From the NCBI GenBank assembly GCA_034440635.1, contig JAOTON010001696.1, positions 240,496-304,495 of the forward strand: DNA of 64,000 bases, read 5' to 3'. Of this stretch, positions 10,225 through 22,545 are shown piece after piece (the first letter of the stretch is position 1; each line of letters opens with the position of its first letter). This DNA comes from Lepas anatifera. Its lineage: Eukaryota > Arthropoda > Thecostraca > Lepadidae. The notes under the pieces were generated by a model, which did not search any database, was not told the DNA's origin, and worked only from the letters and a program-made list of their open reading frames with translations. The translations under genes and the position numbers were made by a program.

Positions 10225-11471
10225 ATTATGTAGTTGAGCAAAGTTAGTGTGTGTAGATTAGTAAAGAACGGGTGCTCCAAAGTTTTAGGCATTGTGGGTA
10301 ATATTTCCCCCTGGTCGCAGCAGACCAAGATGCATTGTGGGTAATCTTTCCTCAAGAACCCGTTCTTACAACGATAGCTTTTAAGCGACCTTTAGTCTGT
10401 TTCTGGCTGGTCAACTATTTTTTAAAGGAATTTTCTACGAAATCAATTGGAAAATGACCATGACCAATACCAACCAAAATGTGTTAGTAGTGTTGTCCTG
10501 GTGCAATGGAATACATTTGTAATTCTGCGGCAAAGCTGCTTCAGTATATCTATTGTGTTGATTTGTTTGATTTCACGGTAAAAGTTTGTTTGTTTAAAGA
10601 TGCCAAGAGAAGAAAAGTGTTATTTCTTGTCTTTTCTGTTTACAGAACAAGAGAAAAGACGCTAAAATAATTTACCGTGACCATTGTGCATAGATATTTG
10701 TTCAGGGAGTATTTCGAACATTCAGTGTAATCAAATTGCTAATGCAGGCACCATTTTAAGAGCAAGGTTTGGTTATGGTTCACCTAGGGCTATAGCAAAT
10801 TGGACGTTTTTTTCGATATCTTTGCCCATTTTTAATTGAAGCTTGCTACAAAGTAAAAAAATGAGGGGTTAAGATGTGCTGATATTTAGTAGAACAATTG
10901 CTCAAAAGGTACTTCAGACCCTCACCTAGATTCTGCAATAAAAAAGTTGTTGATATTGACTCAGATTGTAAAAACCTACCTATTTAAAACCTAACAAGGT
11001 TGAAAATTTGGTATTTTTTTAAACAGATACCCATTCAATAAGGTTAGCGCGAGGCCTGACCGTGCCCACAGAGCAATTGTTGTCAACATACAGAGTGGTG
11101 GACTCAGCATTCTGCTGCCACAGTGCAATGTGGCCAGCCGGCCCCAGTAAGAGACCCGGCCTGGTGAAGGACGGTAGTGCTGGAAGATAAGTTTCCTACT
11201 GTATATCCAAGCCTCAGGAAGCATCACCTTCAGCTGTACCACGGTGAGGCCGAACAGCCCCAATGATCGTTGCCAGGATGTTGCTGAGCTGAGGGCTGCG
11301 AAGAAGGTCCACCATTACGAGCAGTGATCTGGCGAGGCCCAGCAGACAGCTATCTTCGAACAGAGCTGCATGTTGGGCGTTTGAGAGTTTTTGTGGTTAA
11401 TTTTGTTTAATCTGATTGAAGGTAGTATTAGCTGAGTCTGGTATTTTGTCTAAAAATTAACTTATGTTCAT
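10225..11471. other. Unique sequence, no gene recognised
   Basis: It holds a short direct repeat 'gcattgtgggtaat' (near 10289 and 10332) and an inverted pair cacggtaaa / tttaccgtg (about 10575 and 10672). A 90-codon antisense frame near 10991-11263 has no recognisable domain, so I do not call it a gene. Confidence 0.4.
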
Positions 11472-12356
11472 TTAACACGCGCATTGACGGGGAGCAGGTA
11501 CCCACCCCCTCGGTTTTTTCGGAGATAGCATAAAAACGGCGGCACGTAGCGCCGCCATACTTGGCATACCTTTTTCCTCATCATTTTTACAGCTTTTGTC
11601 AAAATTTTAAGGTTGAGTCATCTCAGGTCAGGTCACCAGTACAGGTCAAATGACCTGACCTCAAAAATTTTAAGATAGCATAAGTCGAAACAGGGTAAAC
11701 TTATCCGATTGAAACTCATATCACATAATGGGCCCACCGAGTTCTCTAAAATATGTTCCGGTATTTTTTAAATCGATGACCTAAGGTCAGGTACGAGGCA
11801 TGACCTCTCCATTGGAAATATATGGGAAAAATGGTTTTAACTAAATTACTCCATAATGAATAGCGATAGAGCATTTATTTTAACTATATTAGATTTGTCT
11901 TATCATTGCGGTTCTAATGATATGCATTTTGCCAAATTTAACCTTGACCTGACCATCCTTGATTTGACCTAGCAAGGTCATATTATATATCATTCGATTC
12001 GGCTTGCTACAAGGATTCATATAGTTTAAATCGTTTTGCTCTATCTTTATTTGTTCAGATGTAATGGTCGAAAAACTTCATTTACATGTTATCCCTATGA
12101 CGGCATGTTTTGACCTCTAGTGACCTTAAATGTGACAAAAATTATTGATAAATTGATTGATTGATTGAAAAATTGAATGATAATGACAAAAAATGGTTCA
12201 AAAATTTTCGATGGAGAAGTGGATGGGCTATCCAACGCCGTTTACCATTTTTCGCTACCTAGCGCGGTTCTCGAGATCTTAAGGGTGGCGGGTATCCGCC
12301 CCCCCCCCGCCCCGTCAAGGCGAAGGTGGCTCAGACCCCGTCAATGCACGTGTTAA
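11472..12356 (+). mobile_element. T1-family TTAA MITE, full length
   Basis: TTAA at 11472-11475 and 12353-12356 bounds inverted ends CACGCGCATTGACGGGG and its complement (one change, TGCACG). The interior shows the AGGTCA-rich core in standard T1 order: the 'ggcggcacgtagcgccgcc' hairpin, 'ggtcaccagtacaggtcaaatg', 'acctaaggtcaggtacgag', 'ccctatgacggcatgttttg'. It carries no open frame of note. Confidence 0.92.
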
Positions 12357-13061
12357 GCTCCATTTTTCCACCACATTTCAATTGTATCTTAAAAAATTAT
12401 TGTCTAGGGTACAATATTTATTTTGGGTGCTGCAGTTGCTTATTTATAAAGCCATTTAAAATAACTTCCGCACATTTTTGCGTTGCTGACTATTTAAAAC
12501 TTCCGGTATGGAGAGCACATTTCAGGTAAACAACCATGCAGGTATAAACACAGATTTACATTCTCATGCACCCCAGAGCGCCAGGAAAACAGCTTCGATC
12601 TATGTATTTTCCAAGATGTTCCAACATGTTGGGGGAGGAATTACGTCTCCTAGCCCCACCCCTTGCATCCACCACTATATGTTTTTATCTGAGGCCTTAA
12701 ATACTGAGTTTAATGTATGTTTCATATTCCGAAGTTACGTTGTAGCTTTTTACATTATACGGACATTTGTTTAACCTGAGGATAGCCCAGCCAGGACATG
12801 GTCCCTTGCTAATGGGACGCCAGTATAATTAGTCATTCGGCGTGTTCTCTATGGGTTCTATAATCTCACGTAATGATTTTACACTTTGGGCGCCCAACGG
12901 GAAGGGGGCACTTGGATAGGAATAGGCCACCTTGAGCATTGCACTGGTGCCTGAGCAGGCTCTGACAGAACAATGAAAAAATCAGTAATATTGCCATCCT
13001 CTTGAACTCAACACAGTTATTGAGCATTGCTGTTATTGTTCTGTTGTAGTATTTACTTGAT
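12357..13061. other. Unique sequence, no gene recognised
   Basis: No conserved coding motif or repeat-family match is visible. Confidence 0.4.
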
Positions 13062-13353
13062 ATCACATAGGTGGATCCAGGATTTCCAATTGGGTGGGGG
13101 CACCTTCCCGAGGGGGGGCGCCATCCAGACCAGCGGGTGCCACTTTTGACCGGCAAAACCTATCAAGTGGGCGCAAAATCCTATCGGTGGGCGTAGCTTT
13201 TCGCATCGGGGGGGCCGGGGTGGGAAGCGACATTTCAAGAGGGCGCCATCAACCTTTCATGGGGGCGCCGTGACCGTTTGAGGGGGCACCGAGGGTCGAT
13301 CGGGGGAGGGGCGCACGTGCCAACCTTTGTCCCCCTGGATCCGCGTATGTGAT
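13062..13353. mobile_element. Small inverted-repeat element (MITE-like)
   Basis: The ends are inverted: atcacataggtggatccagga on the left and the complement of acatcacatacgcggatccagg on the right. The roughly 290-bp interior is an alternation of G- and C-runs ('gggggcgcc'). It resembles the widespread MITE class ending in '...GCGGATCCAGG', also seen at 32842, but a clear target duplication is not visible, so the boundaries are approximate. Confidence 0.6.
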
Positions 13354-14042
13354 GTCCTTACGGCAACGCAGCTGCTTTACGATAACGAGAACATGTTGCT
13401 TTCGGTTACATGTGGACCTTAGTAGGACATTCTTAGGCATATCATTTGTACCATTATCCTTATTCGTCCTTATATCCTTACTCTTCAAAACAGCTTCATG
13501 TGAAAGAGCATTGCTTAAAATACATATAACGCCAATAAAAAGAATGGAGACTAGAGAGCAAAATCAGTAACGAGCACCACAGACCAAGCCCAACACCGTC
13601 GCCGGCCGCTCAGCCTGCAGACGGTACGCCGCATAGACGCGTCCGGTTGGAAGTGGGGTAACGGGGAGGGGAGAACTGAGCAAGACTGCGCTTCGGTGAC
13701 ATTGCGAATGAACTAGATGTGGTGTGGAGGCCGCTATTGCTAACATAACAATTTGAGCCGTTCCGAAAAAAAACTGAACGTATTACCGGAACATTCGGCA
13801 CAATTCCGACACTCTGGCGCATTTGGTAGAAAATTTATTGGGAGGATTGTGCGTCAAAAGCCGATTATTACTGTTGTTTTAGGTTTGTCTTAGATCGTTT
13901 TTTTTCTACCCATATCCTAAAAAAGTTGCATGTACCCCAGTTTAATTTATATTAGAAAGCACTCAGCACAAACAAAAAGCCACACAGCGTCCACGCCAAC
14001 AACTGCTTTTCGAACATATAAGATTAAGACATACTGCTTTAT
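13354..14042. other. Unique sequence, no gene recognised
   Basis: A GC-richer stretch (13570-13740) gives two overlapping short antisense frames without any recognisable motif. Confidence 0.4.
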
Positions 14043-15810
14043 TTAAGATCTGACCCACGGATCGGAAGAACGACTCCATCACATGGTGCCATCGAACTTC
14101 ACAGCTTCAATTTGAAACTCGAACCATCTGTCCCTCATCATTCGAGAGCTCATGGACAATAACGGTCTTCGAATTAACCGGTACGAACTTGTGAATCTTA
14201 AAAGTTCCTTTTCTCGCGACTGTCTTATTGAAGCGTTTTCTGAGTTCAGTAGCTAATTTGAGTACTTTTTGTTGAAAAATTTTTAGTAGAGATCGAGGCA
14301 AGCAATGGAACACTGCTTTCCGTGTTCCTTCCAAGCATGTTTGCTGAGATCGTAAGGGGATGGGTACCCCCTGCCAGTAAAGGTGACCCGGGGCCTCATA
14401 CCAGCGCGTGTTAAAAAGCATACTGGAGCGGAGCCTCGGAGGCCCCACCTACTTTTTTCTAGGTGGCCGGAGAACCCTTCGTGGCCAAAAAACGTTATTT
14501 CGCTACTTTTGAGAATATTTAATGGCACGTCGATTGGTCACATAACCTTGAAGATCGGCCCCAATCTGTAATTATAGGCTTTCAAAGTTAAACCCTTTAT
14601 TTTGAGATCACTGCAATTGCGCGGTTGCACCAGTTCGCGTGCATCAAAGACCAACTGGCAATGTTATAGTGCCATATAAAACAAGATTATTTATAAATTT
14701 CACCCCTCATGAAGGTCAAGGTCACATTTCAAGGCCATACCAGCATTCTCAAAGTCATTGGTCCGGTGCTTCCGGTTGCATGACGTTACTTAGTATGACG
14801 TATATCATGCTACGACGTCATAGTTAAGATAAATCAATGTAAAGGTCAAGGTCACAGGTCAAATTAAAATGTCATGGGTAAAGGTCAATGCTCATTTCCC
14901 GTACAACGGTTGCTATGGTGCTAGTCATGGTGTAAATAAGGGGAATATGTCATATTGTGACGTCATATTTCAATGACCTTGAATGACCTTAACCCCAAAA
15001 ATTAGGTTTACAATTCTTGAGACGTTCTCACTATGACCTTGCACTGTTTTTAGTGCATTCTGGACTTCTTTGAGCTTAATCACGGCATTTCCGGATGAAT
15101 ATCCAGCACAGCTAATTCTTGACCTTTATGACCTCGTTTGAACTTGACGATACTGACCTAGGTCAATTACGATCAGTCATAATATAGATTTCAATAGTTT
15201 CCCACCCAGTCCCCAACCGGAGTTTTTCTAAGCCTCCTAGTTTCCAAGAGCTCAGGGGACCTACCATCCCCCCTTCCAGTGCGCGAAAGTGTCGGAAGCC
15301 TCTCCAGTGTAGGTGTTAAGGAATTGATTAAAATTTATTGTTTTAAATACATCCTTACCTTCACGTCCAACCAATTCCACCATTGACACATTTTTCGTGA
15401 CCAGAGACGTTTGATAGTTGCAGCGACGGCGGGCTGCGCTGGCGCACGAACCTCACAAAAGTGGGGATCGGGACGTTTGGGAGCTCAGATCTTGCTTTCT
15501 GTTAAAGTCTCCATTCTTTTTATTACTGAATCTTATAGGGAAAAGTATAAAGAGTAATATGAGCCTCAAAAAGTTTAAAATAAGTCATAGGAAAGTAGGT
15601 TTTATATATTTTGAAAAGTTGAAGAACGTATAATATATTTAAAATTTAATTTTTTGAATTATGTTTCTCACGAGCCAGAATTTGTAATTCGTCCTTAAGA
15701 TACATGGATCAAGTTTTTATGGAATTTGTAGAAGCATACAGGTAAAATTTCGTCTTTAAAAACGCATGCAAGTAGGTATGGTCAAAATGCCTGAGGCTAT
15801 AATTTTCAAA
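14043..15810 (+). mobile_element. Copy C: truncated internal part of the 8.5-kb TA-flanked element
   Basis: From 'ttaagatctgacccacggatcgg' to 'gaggctataattttcaaa' this segment runs parallel to 41866-43815 of copy A and to 49505-51882 plus 58178-58560 of copy B. It includes the 'gtttgatagttgcagcgacggcgggc' stretch. It is more diverged than A and B are from each other and lacks both terminal inverted repeats. It holds only one arm of the palindrome found in A and B near 'ccaccattgacac'. Confidence 0.85.
14411..15319 (+). mobile_element. T3-family TTAA element inside copy C
   Basis: TTAA at 14411-14414 is followed by 'aaagcatactggagcggagcctcgg'. The far end is 'agcctctccagtgtaggtgTTAA' (15316-15319). 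The shared inverted word is CACTGGAG(A/G)GG. The interior has 'aaggtcaaggtcac' runs. The same element sits in copies A (42384-43274) and B (50022-51732). Confidence 0.7.
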
Positions 15811-16329
15811 CCTAGAATTATTCTAGAATTATTTCACCTTTTTTATGTAAGCGACGGGTGGATCTGCCTAGTGGCTGCATTTCCAATCTTTCTGAAGGAA
15901 CTTCGCTGGAGGTAAATTATCACAAAGTCATTTCCGTTGAATTTATATAACGGTGGATATGTCATTGAGGTCACGAAGCTATTCAGCCTTTCAGCCAATT
16001 TTGAGGTCCACACTTCGTAGCCGTGCAGGTCACTGAAGTGGATCATTAGACGTTTATTACGGTATGTGCAGATACTCATCTTACAAGTCCTGCCGTAAGT
16101 GGGTTCTAAATAATCATGTGTGCAGTTTGACGTCAGGTGGTAACAACATCAGGGGCTTAACTCCTATTGGTGCTCCTGGTGCTAGGGCACCAGCAGGCTT
16201 TTGGGTGTGGCCCCTCGACGGCCTACAGTGAATCGGCCGAGCTGTGCACCAACTGACCTGCTCCTTCAGGCATGAATGTACATACAATACGCATCCATTT
16301 TCTTTGACGTCGGCTTTCGTCGATTGAGA
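15811..16329. other. Unique sequence, no gene recognised
   Basis: Lead-in to the minisatellite. Short antisense frames here show no domain. Confidence 0.4.
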
Positions 16330-18928
16330 TGACATCGGACCCCCAGGAGCTAGGGTCCCTAGGGAAAATGAACCCCATTGGCAATGGACCCCTTTGATGC
16401 AGTCGGCCCCAGACGTTAAGGCTCCGTGAGCAGGTGGATCCCCGAGAAGGCCCCCAACAGCTGGGGTCCCTAGGGAAAGTGGACCCCATTGGCAGAGGGC
16501 AACCTAGATGCAGTGGGCCCCAGACGTTGGGCCCCATGATCAGGGGACCCCCAAGAGCTAGAGACCCCAGGAGCTGGGGTCACATGGAAAGTGGACTCCC
16601 ATCGGCGGTGGGCCCCTAGATGCAGTCGGCGCCAGACCTTGGGGCCCCGTGAGCAGGGGCCCCAGAAGCTTAGGTCCCTAGGAAAAGTGAGCCCCAATTG
16701 ACAGTAGGCCCCCTAGATGCTGTCAGCCCCAAACGTTGGGACTTCCGTGAGCAGGGTGCTCGCGAGCAGGGACCCCTAGTAAAGGTGGACCCCCATTGGC
16801 AATGGGCCCCTAGTCTGCGTCAGACATTGGGGCCCCCTTGAGCAAGGGGCCCACGAGCAGGGGTCCTTAGGAAAACTGGACCCATTGGCAATGGCTCCCC
16901 TACATGCAGTCAGCCCAAGACGTTGGGGACCTCGTGAGCATGGTGCCCTACTAGAAGGGACCCTCCAGCTGGGGTCCCTTGGGAAAGTGGACCCAATAGG
17001 TAGATGCCCACTAGATGCAGTGGACCCCAGTCGTTGGGGCCCTCGTAAGCAGGGGCCCCCACGATCAGGGGGCCTCAGATGGGTCCCTAAGGGGAATTTG
17101 ACCCCGATTGGCAGTGGGCCCCCTAGATGCAATCCTCCGCAGACGTTGGGCCCCGTGAGAAGGGGGGCCCTACGAGCAGGGGACCCCACACGGGCAGGGG
17201 TCCCATGGCCAGCAGCTGGGCCCCTAGGAAAACTTGGCCCTTTTTCAGTGGGCCCCCGAGATGTAGTCGGCCGTAGAGGTTAGGGTCCCCATGTGCAGGG
17301 ACCCCCACCATCAGTGGCCCCAGCATCTGGGATCCATAGGGAAGATGGACCCCCATTGGCAAAAGGTCAACTAGATGCTGTGGGCCCCAGATGCTGGGGC
17401 TCTCGTGAGCAGAGGCCCCACGAGCAGGGGGGCCCCAGCAGGGGTCCCTAGAGGAAGTTGACCGCTATTGGCAGTGGGCCCCTAGATGCAGTTGTCTTCA
17501 GATGTTGGGGCTCCCGTGAGAAGGGGGACCCTACGAGCAGGGCGTCCACACGAGTGTAGACCCCAGCAGCTGGGGTTCCTAGGCAAACTGTTTTTCAGTG
17601 GGATTCCTAGATTTAGTCGGCCCTAGAGGTTAGGGCCCCGTGTTCAGAAGCCCCCACGAGCAGGAAGCGTCAGGAGCAGGAAGCCCCCTAAAGTAGCGGC
17701 CCCTTGTAGCAGCCATCAGGGGCAGGGGGCCCAGAGGCAGGCGGTACACGTTTAGTTACAATTGGCCCTTTGGTCAGGGGACTTTCTGGTGGAAGTCGGC
17801 TTCAGAAGCAGGAGCCCCTCAAGGAAGAAGCCCCTAGTGGAAGTCAGCCCCAGAGGTAGTGGGCCCAGAAACAGATACCCCTATTGGCACCCAGAATAAG
17901 CGAACAGGGGCTTTCAGAGACAGAGAAACCCCAAGCTGCAGTCGGCCTCAGGCGCTGGGACCCCAGCGCGCAGGGGATGGGACCCACGAGCAGAGAGTAC
18001 AAGGAGCAGGAAGCCCCCTGGAGAAGGGGCCGCCTTAGAACAGTTTTCAGGGACCGGGGACCTCAAGGCAGTCGTCCACACAGACATGGGCCATCTAGCT
18101 ACAATCGGCTCTAAGGTCAAGGGGCGTTCTGGTGTTTCAGAAGCCGGGGCCCCTCGGGAAGAACTCCCTAGTGGAATTCGGCCCCAGGAGCAGTGGACCC
18201 AGAAGTAGAGGACCCCTATTGGCAATCAGAGTCAGCGAGTAGGGCCCTTCAGAGCCAAAGGGGGTCAGTCGGGACTACATTCCTTCTAGCTAAAGTCAGT
18301 CCCAGACGTGGGCACCCCGCGAGCAGGAGGCCTTCACGAAAACGCGGCCCCAGATCAGAGGGTTACGAGATGGGAGCCCCAGGAGCAGGAATCCTCCTGA
18401 AGTAGGGGCCTTCTTGTGGAAGTTTTCAGGGGAAGGAGGCCCAGGAGGCAGATAGTCACACGGGGAAGGGTCAACTAGTTACAGTTGGCCCTTCGGGAGC
18501 CCTCTAGTGGTAGTCGGTTTCAGAAGTAGAAGCCCTCAGGGAAAGAAGCCCCTAGTGGAAGTCGGCCCATGGGGCAGTGGGCCCCCAGAAGCGTGGCCCC
18601 TTGACAGGGGGATAATCGCTCATATTGGCAGTCAGAAGCAGCGAGTAGGGGCTATCAGAGCCAGAGGGCTCCTCTCTGCAGTTTGTATCACTGGCTGGGG
18701 GTCCAGGGGAAGGGGTCTCTGTAGAAGCGGAATCCAGGAACAGGGGGCCCTAATCGCAGTCAGTTCCAGGGGCCAGGGGCCCCAGTCGGGGCTCAGGGTC
18801 AGGGGCCATTTGGGGCGCTGCTGCAGTCGGCCATATGAGGCGGGGCCCCTAATGGCAGTTGGTTTCTGTAGCTGGGACCCGAGTCGGCCTCCTGAAGCAA
18901 GATCCCTGAAACGGGTCCTCCTGAAGCA
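16330..18928. repeat. GC-rich degenerate minisatellite, two unit types
   Basis: About 2.6 kb of imperfect tandem repetition. From about 16340 to 17640 the unit is about 100-120 bp and contains 'cccctagatgcagt', 'ccccagacgttggggcccc', 'gtgagcagggg', 'ggtccctaggaaa' and 'cccattggcaatggg'. From about 17700 onward a related longer unit recurs. The word TTCAGAAG(C/T) plus 'cccctagtggaagtcgg', 'cctattggca' and 'agcgagtaggg' reappears from 17801, 18136 and 18519, giving spacings of 335 and 383 bp. Many GGGGCCCC words can pair. All open frames inside are by-products of the repeat. Confidence 0.9.
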
Positions 18929-19106
18929 GGGGGGATGGGTGACTTAGTGGACAGCGTGTCTGTCTACTAAGCCATTGGTCCCAGGCTCAAGTCCCGGCGG
19001 ATCCTCTGAATGAGTTGTTCTGATCCTCCAAATACACCCCAACAGTGTGAGAGTTGGCGACGCTGTACTGGTATAACCCTGGAAGGTGGTGGTTAACAGT
19101 CGCCCC
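18929..19106 (+). mobile_element. tRNA-derived SINE, head type 1, decayed
   Basis: The head is 'ggatgggtgacttagtggac' with B-box GGCTCAAGTCC, matching the 3912 copy rather than the 9807 copy. The body is 'agagttggcgacgctgtactgg', 'aaccctgga' and 'gtggtggttaacagtcgcccc'. It runs directly into T2 sequence on the right and the minisatellite on the left, and I see no clean target duplication. Confidence 0.8.
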
Positions 19107-19985
19107 GATGGGCCTCCGAGCTACCTTCGCCCTGGTGGGGGTGTTCAAACACCCCCTGGAACTTGGCTACTAAGCAAGATAGCGAAAAACGCAAAGATTG
19201 GTGGATAGTTCATACAAATTCATGAACTACATCGGTTAAATTTTGGCTCAGGTCAATACTGAGGTCATGACAGGTCAAAGAAGGTTGCATAATAAAGTAG
19301 TGTTTTTGGGCTCTAGCGTCTGACAAAGTTGAATTAGAATCATTTTTTGAAAGAATTCGCTTCCTCTCGTCACGGCAAATCGAATGATGTATAACATGAC
19401 TACACTAGGTCAAAATATAAAGATGACCTGACCTCAGGTCAGGTCAATGTCATTTTCCAACCTAGCATAGTCTTTATGCATATCAAACGACTCGCAATAG
19501 CCATATAAATGTAATGGTACTAAAGGAACAAAAAACGGCGGCACGAAGCGCCGCCTTACTTGGCACACCTTATTCCTGATCAATTTCGCAACTTCCTCCA
19601 AAATTTTTAAGTTGGGTCACCTCAGGTCCGGTCACCATTGCAAGTCAAGTGACCTCACCTCCAAAATATGTTAAGTTGGCATAAGTACTAAATGGGCGAA
19701 TCTGATTATTACTTATACCACATAAATACCGCATTCCGGGTTTATTCATATAATTGACCTACGATCAGGTACGGATCTCCATTGGAAATGTATGGGGAAA
19801 ACAAGAATTCGGCCGTATTTGTGTAGATACAGCAGAGAAAACCTTCGTCGGCTCCAAACCATGGTATCCTTGGCCAATTTCTAGGTTAATGTTGTAATTT
19901 TTGATATGTGACCCGTAAGAGGTCATTTGTGGCTAATTATTTTTCAGCTTTGGGTCGATAACGTGATATTAAATATATTAAAGAA
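19107..19985. mobile_element. T2-family MITE mosaic
   Basis: The left 400 bp read in T2b order ('gggcctccgagctaccttcgcc', 'gctctagcgtctgac', 'cgtcacggcaaatcgaatg'). Near 19530 the sequence switches to the inner hairpin 'ggcggcacgaagcgccgcc' and the opposite half. This looks like a chimera or a junction of two copies. Confidence 0.65.
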
Positions 19986-20882
19986 TCCTCACGCTCACAG
20001 TTCTCAGGGTGAACTTAGTTATCGCTGGCGTTCTATGCCACCCTCGACGAGACCGCTCGGGGACGATGAGTGGTACGAAACGTGAGATACGTCCTGGGGC
20101 GAATAACAAGGTTTATTGGAGGGCTGTTAGCATTACGGCTGGTGGTCCACTGGCACAGCTGCAGTGATCTACCTTTCTCTTCGCCTGTATCTCTTCTGAG
20201 GATTTCCCAGTGAGATGCTGGGAGTTTGTGGGACTCAATTATTATCATAAATACATGTTTTGTCGAACGCAAGTCATATAACTTGGATTCACTGACATTT
20301 CCAATATCTTTTTGTTACTTTAAAAGGATCATACAGGCTTTCATGCTGTCTTCCGCCCTGTTGAGAAGACGCGGAAAGTTAGCGCGTAAGGCGGGGAGTT
20401 ACAACACTACTTCCATCACGATTTAGCTGTGCGCCGATGGATTCCTCCAAAAGGCGCTGCGCGCCGACTTACGTCCCGCGCAGCTGCGTGCTGTCTACCG
20501 CGCGTCTGGATCTCTCCAGCCTAAAGGCAATAAGCCAACTGGGGGATGAATCCTAACTGGTGGTTTTCCATTCAAAATATAATTATATAATAGTGGTTGC
20601 ATATCTAGCAGAATCATATGGGGACCTGATATCTGGGCTGGTTAATAACAAATTGCGTTTCTATATTGATAATCGACGGTATCAGCGCAGAACCCTTTCA
20701 GTTGCAACCATACTAACGTGGGTAGCGGGAGTTACTACTTAAGATACACAAAAGTATCGGAGTAGGTTCGCCGGAAATGATCGAAAAGTCATTTTGACTT
20801 TAAATGTGGGAATACAAATAGCAGTATTTTTCCGGACTCATACTAGAAGCGGAAGCTCATAGCAGAAGCATCTCCTCCGGGC
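19986..20882. other. Unique sequence, no gene recognised
   Basis: A GC-rich stretch (20420-20520) has several GCGCGC words. No exon or RNA motif is recognised. Confidence 0.4.
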
Positions 20883-20999
20883 AGGGGCGTAGCCAAGGGG
20901 GGCGGCAGGAAAGCCGCGCCCCCCCCCTGAGGGCCCGAAATGCCACCCTGAGGACACGAGCCGCGCGAAGCGCGGCTCGCCCGCACTATGATCTGTGGA
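20883..20999 (+). mobile_element. hAT-type MITE fragment
   Basis: It begins CAGGGGCGTAGCCAAGG and shares 'gccgcgcgaagcgcggctcgcccgcactatg' with the complete MITE at 52150. The right half is missing. Confidence 0.75.
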
Positions 21000-21119
21000 C
21001 GAAGCCCCTGCTGCTGCCATAGCAACCAATGGGATCGTCCACTCTCTGTATAAAATTTTATGCCCAGAATGAGTAGGCTAGGGACATTATTGTGGCAGAA
21101 TACTATATTGGAGGGCTTA

Positions 21120-21967
21120 TTAACACGCGCATTGACGGGGGCGGGTACCCGCCCCCTCGGATTTTTCGAAGATAGTAGAAAAACGGCGGCGCGTAGCGCC
21201 GCCGTACTTGGTATACCTTTTCTCCTCATCATTTTTACAACTTCTGTGAAAATTTTAAGGTTAGGTCATCTCAGGTCAGGTCGCCAGTACAGGTCAAGTG
21301 ACCCGACCTCAAAAAAAGTTTAAGATAGCATAAGTCGGAGCAGGGTGAACTTATCCGATTGAAACTCATATCACATAATGGCCCTACCGAGTTCTCTAAA
21401 ATATGTTCCGGTATTTTTGATATTGATGACCTAAGGTCAGGTACGACGCATGACCTCTCCATTGGAAATACATGGGAAAAATTGTTTTTACGGAATAACT
21501 CAGTAACGGATGGTGATAGAGCATTTATTTTAGCTGCATTAGACTCGCCTGGGCTTTGCGGTTCTAATGATATGCATTTTATATAATTTGACCCTTGACC
21601 TGACCTCAGGTTAGGTCAAATCCTTGATTTGACCTAGCAAGGTCAAATTATATATCATTCGATTTGGCTTGCTAAGAGGATTCATATAGTTCAAGTCGTT
21701 TTGCTCTATCTTTACTTGTTCAGATGTAATGCCCGAAAAACTGAATTTTACATGTTATCCCTATGACGGGCATGTTTTGACCTCTCGTGACCTTAAATGT
21801 GACCTGACAAAAAAATGGTTCAAATATTTTCGATGGAGAAGTGGATGGGCAGCCCAACGCCGTTTACCGTTTTTCGCTACCTACCGTGGTTCTCGAGATC
21901 TTAGGGGGCGGGTACCCGCCCCCGTCAATGCGAAGGTGGCTCAGACCCCCGTCAATGCGCGTGTTAA
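21120..21967 (+). mobile_element. T1-family TTAA MITE, full-length reference copy
   Basis: TTAA at both ends (21120-21123 and 21964-21967) encloses ends CACGCGCATTGACGGGGG and the exact complement. Next to the left end are two perfect-looking palindromes, GGGGGCGGGTACCCGCCCC and GGCGGCGCGTAGCGCCGCC. The core has at least twenty TGACCT/AGGTCA words, including the mirror 'tgacctgacctcaggttaggtca'. No open frame with a recognisable domain. Confidence 0.95.
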
Positions 21968-22545
21968 TAAGCGCATTGACGGGGGGCGGGTACCCATTCT
22001 CCTCGGATTTTTGGAGCATAAAAAGGCGGCGCGTAGCGCCACCGTACTTGGCATATCATTTCTCCCATCATTTTTGCAACTTTTATCAAAATTTTAAGGT
22101 TAGGCTATCCGAGGTCAGCTCACCAGTACAGGTCAAGCGGCCTGACCTAAAAAAGGTTTAAGATAGCATAAGTCGGAACAGAGTGAACTTATCCGATTGA
22201 AACTCATACCACATAATGGGCCTACCGAGTTCTCTAAAATATGTTCCGGTATTTTTCATATCCATGACTTAAGGTCAGGTACGAGCCATGACCCCTCCAA
22301 TGGGACATATGAAAAATTGTTTTAACTGAATAACTTAGTAACGGATGGTGATAGAGCGTTTATTTTAACTTCCTTGTCTTTGCGGTTCTAATGATATGCA
22401 TTTTATCTAATTTGACCTTGACCTGACCCCAGGTCAGGTCAAGTCCTTGATTTGACCTAGCAAAGTCATATGATATATAATTCGATTCGGCTTGCTGCAA
22501 GAATTCATATGGTTTAAATTGTTTTGCTCCATCCTTACTTCAGAG
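21964..22545 (+). mobile_element. T1-family MITE, 3' truncated, sharing a TTAA with its neighbour
   Basis: It starts at the same TTAA that ends the previous copy (TTAA then TAAGCGCATTGACGGGG) and follows T1 order until about 22545, where it stops short of the right end. One of the two inserted into, or next to, the other's own target. Confidence 0.88.

Noticed and set aside
16434..18947. Several Gly/Pro/Arg-rich frames, up to 146 codons, on both strands
   Set aside because: By-products of the GC-rich minisatellite: equal-looking frames occur on both strands and repeat with the array unit.
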